Positions 63,390-64,000 of a stretch of 64,000 nt of DNA are shown one piece after another. The position numbers and the translations under genes were made by a program. The DNA lies in assembly GCA_900708905.1 (NCBI GenBank), contig CAADRB010000001.1, positions 4,336,980 to 4,400,979 on the forward strand. Direction: 5' to 3'. The notes under the pieces are model-generated. The model had not been told where the DNA came from. It saw only the letters and a program-made list of their open reading frames with translations, and did no database searches. Origin of the DNA: Hymenolepis diminuta. Its lineage: Eukaryota > Platyhelminthes > Cestoda > Cyclophyllidea > Hymenolepididae. Each line of letters starts with the position of its first letter. The first letter of the stretch is position 1.

Positions 63390-64000
63390 CAGGGTGAGTA
63401 AGGCATCTGAGGACACCTTACGCACTTTTAAAAAAATTGAAAATAAAACTACTAGTGGGTCAAACTTACAATTTCTTCTAACAAAACCAATAAATATAAT
63501 ATTAACTTATTAACCTAGGTTTTATTCTACTCATCCTTCTTCGGCTTTATCACCCACTCAATTCTAGTTCGAAAGCGACTGACTGCAAGTTTTCATCAAG
63601 TAGTCTTAATTCATGTCCTCCATTCTTTTGACTATTGCTTGAGCTATTGCTTCCATCAGAATGGGGGATTTGGTTTTATGGAGATGACCCACCCCACACG
63701 CAATAATTTTGGTGTGATGTGACATGATGATGGAAATTATCTGCCGTCCAATCCTGGCTTTTGAGAACCTCATGAGATAGAGCCGAATCTTGCTGGAAGA
63801 CATAGGCTCTTCCTCCATTGGCTATGCTGTCTATCCAAGACGGCTTGTCAACAATGATTTGAAGAGTTTCCACATAGGCACCTGCATCTGCATCTGCATC
63901 TGCTTCTTCATTGGCTCTAAGACCATGTGGACAAAATGGAAGAGTCATGGTGTGCTCCTCCCTCACTGCCTGTCCCTTCACAACACCAATAACCATCATT
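63390..64000 (-). mobile_element. Mariner-like transposon, copy 2, cut by the window end
   Basis: A TA target followed by CAGGGTGAGTAAGG starts the element. CATCTGAGGACACCTTACGC and the next ~150 bp are shared with the copy at 11177. A transposase relic runs on the minus strand (63676-63999): MMVIGVV, CPHGLRANEEADADA, then YVFQQDSALSHE. The second catalytic Asp is kept, unlike in copy 1. The region of the third catalytic residue (WPPNSPDLNP in relatives) is deleted or out of frame. An in-frame six-base repeat (GCATCT, about 63884-63901) expands the Asp-Ala stretch. Confidence 0.8.

Overview
This is a nuclear genome window from an animal, most likely a parasitic flatworm. It is AT-rich and its genes are split by spliceosomal introns. 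Introns at the 5' ends of genes are extremely small (31-45 nt), while later introns run to several kb, a layout known from schistosomes and tapeworms. The repeats are decayed Ty3/Gypsy and mariner elements. I read it as a cestode or trematode; the species cannot be settled from the sequence alone. There are no operons, phage, CRISPR arrays or rRNA.

Layout. 1-2252 (+): 3' half of an aminoacylase-1 gene (ACY1) with two alternative, homologous terminal exons. 4.5-5.4 kb: LTR fragments. 8017-8918 (+): complete four-exon TMEM127-like gene, easily missed because every exon is short. 11.2-12.3 kb (-): dead mariner. 13.85-14.34 kb: two LTR fragments in inverted orientation. 16334-19229 (+): two-exon CCDC25. 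21195-42031 (-): complete 22-exon P5B-type ATPase (ATP13A2/3 class, 1149 aa), convergent with CCDC25, with a 723-base assembly gap and a Gypsy fossil in its introns. 42945-48026 (+): three-exon C2H2 zinc-finger gene, head-to-head with the ATPase. 51.1-52.8 kb (-): Gypsy remnant with an integrase. 56872-57071 (-): last exon of an unrecognised gene, with a few possible coding fragments just beyond. 63.39-64.0 kb (-): second mariner copy, cut by the window end.

How the genes relate. They are separate housekeeping-type genes rather than one pathway. ACY1 is cytosolic, the P5B ATPase is expected in endolysosomal membranes, and TMEM127 is an endomembrane tetraspan protein. CCDC25 carries an NFACT-R domain, and the zinc-finger protein is probably nuclear. 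A shared trait is an AG acceptor-like site 1-34 nt upstream of the start codon of all four genes whose 5' end is visible. That fits spliced-leader trans-splicing, or introns in very short leaders.

I did not find a clear new defence or genetic system. The strongest leads are the duplicated ACY1 terminal exon, the ATG-proximal acceptors, introns of 31-32 nt whose boundaries are fixed by homology, and a tandem array of LTR-end/primer-site units at a Gypsy LTR.
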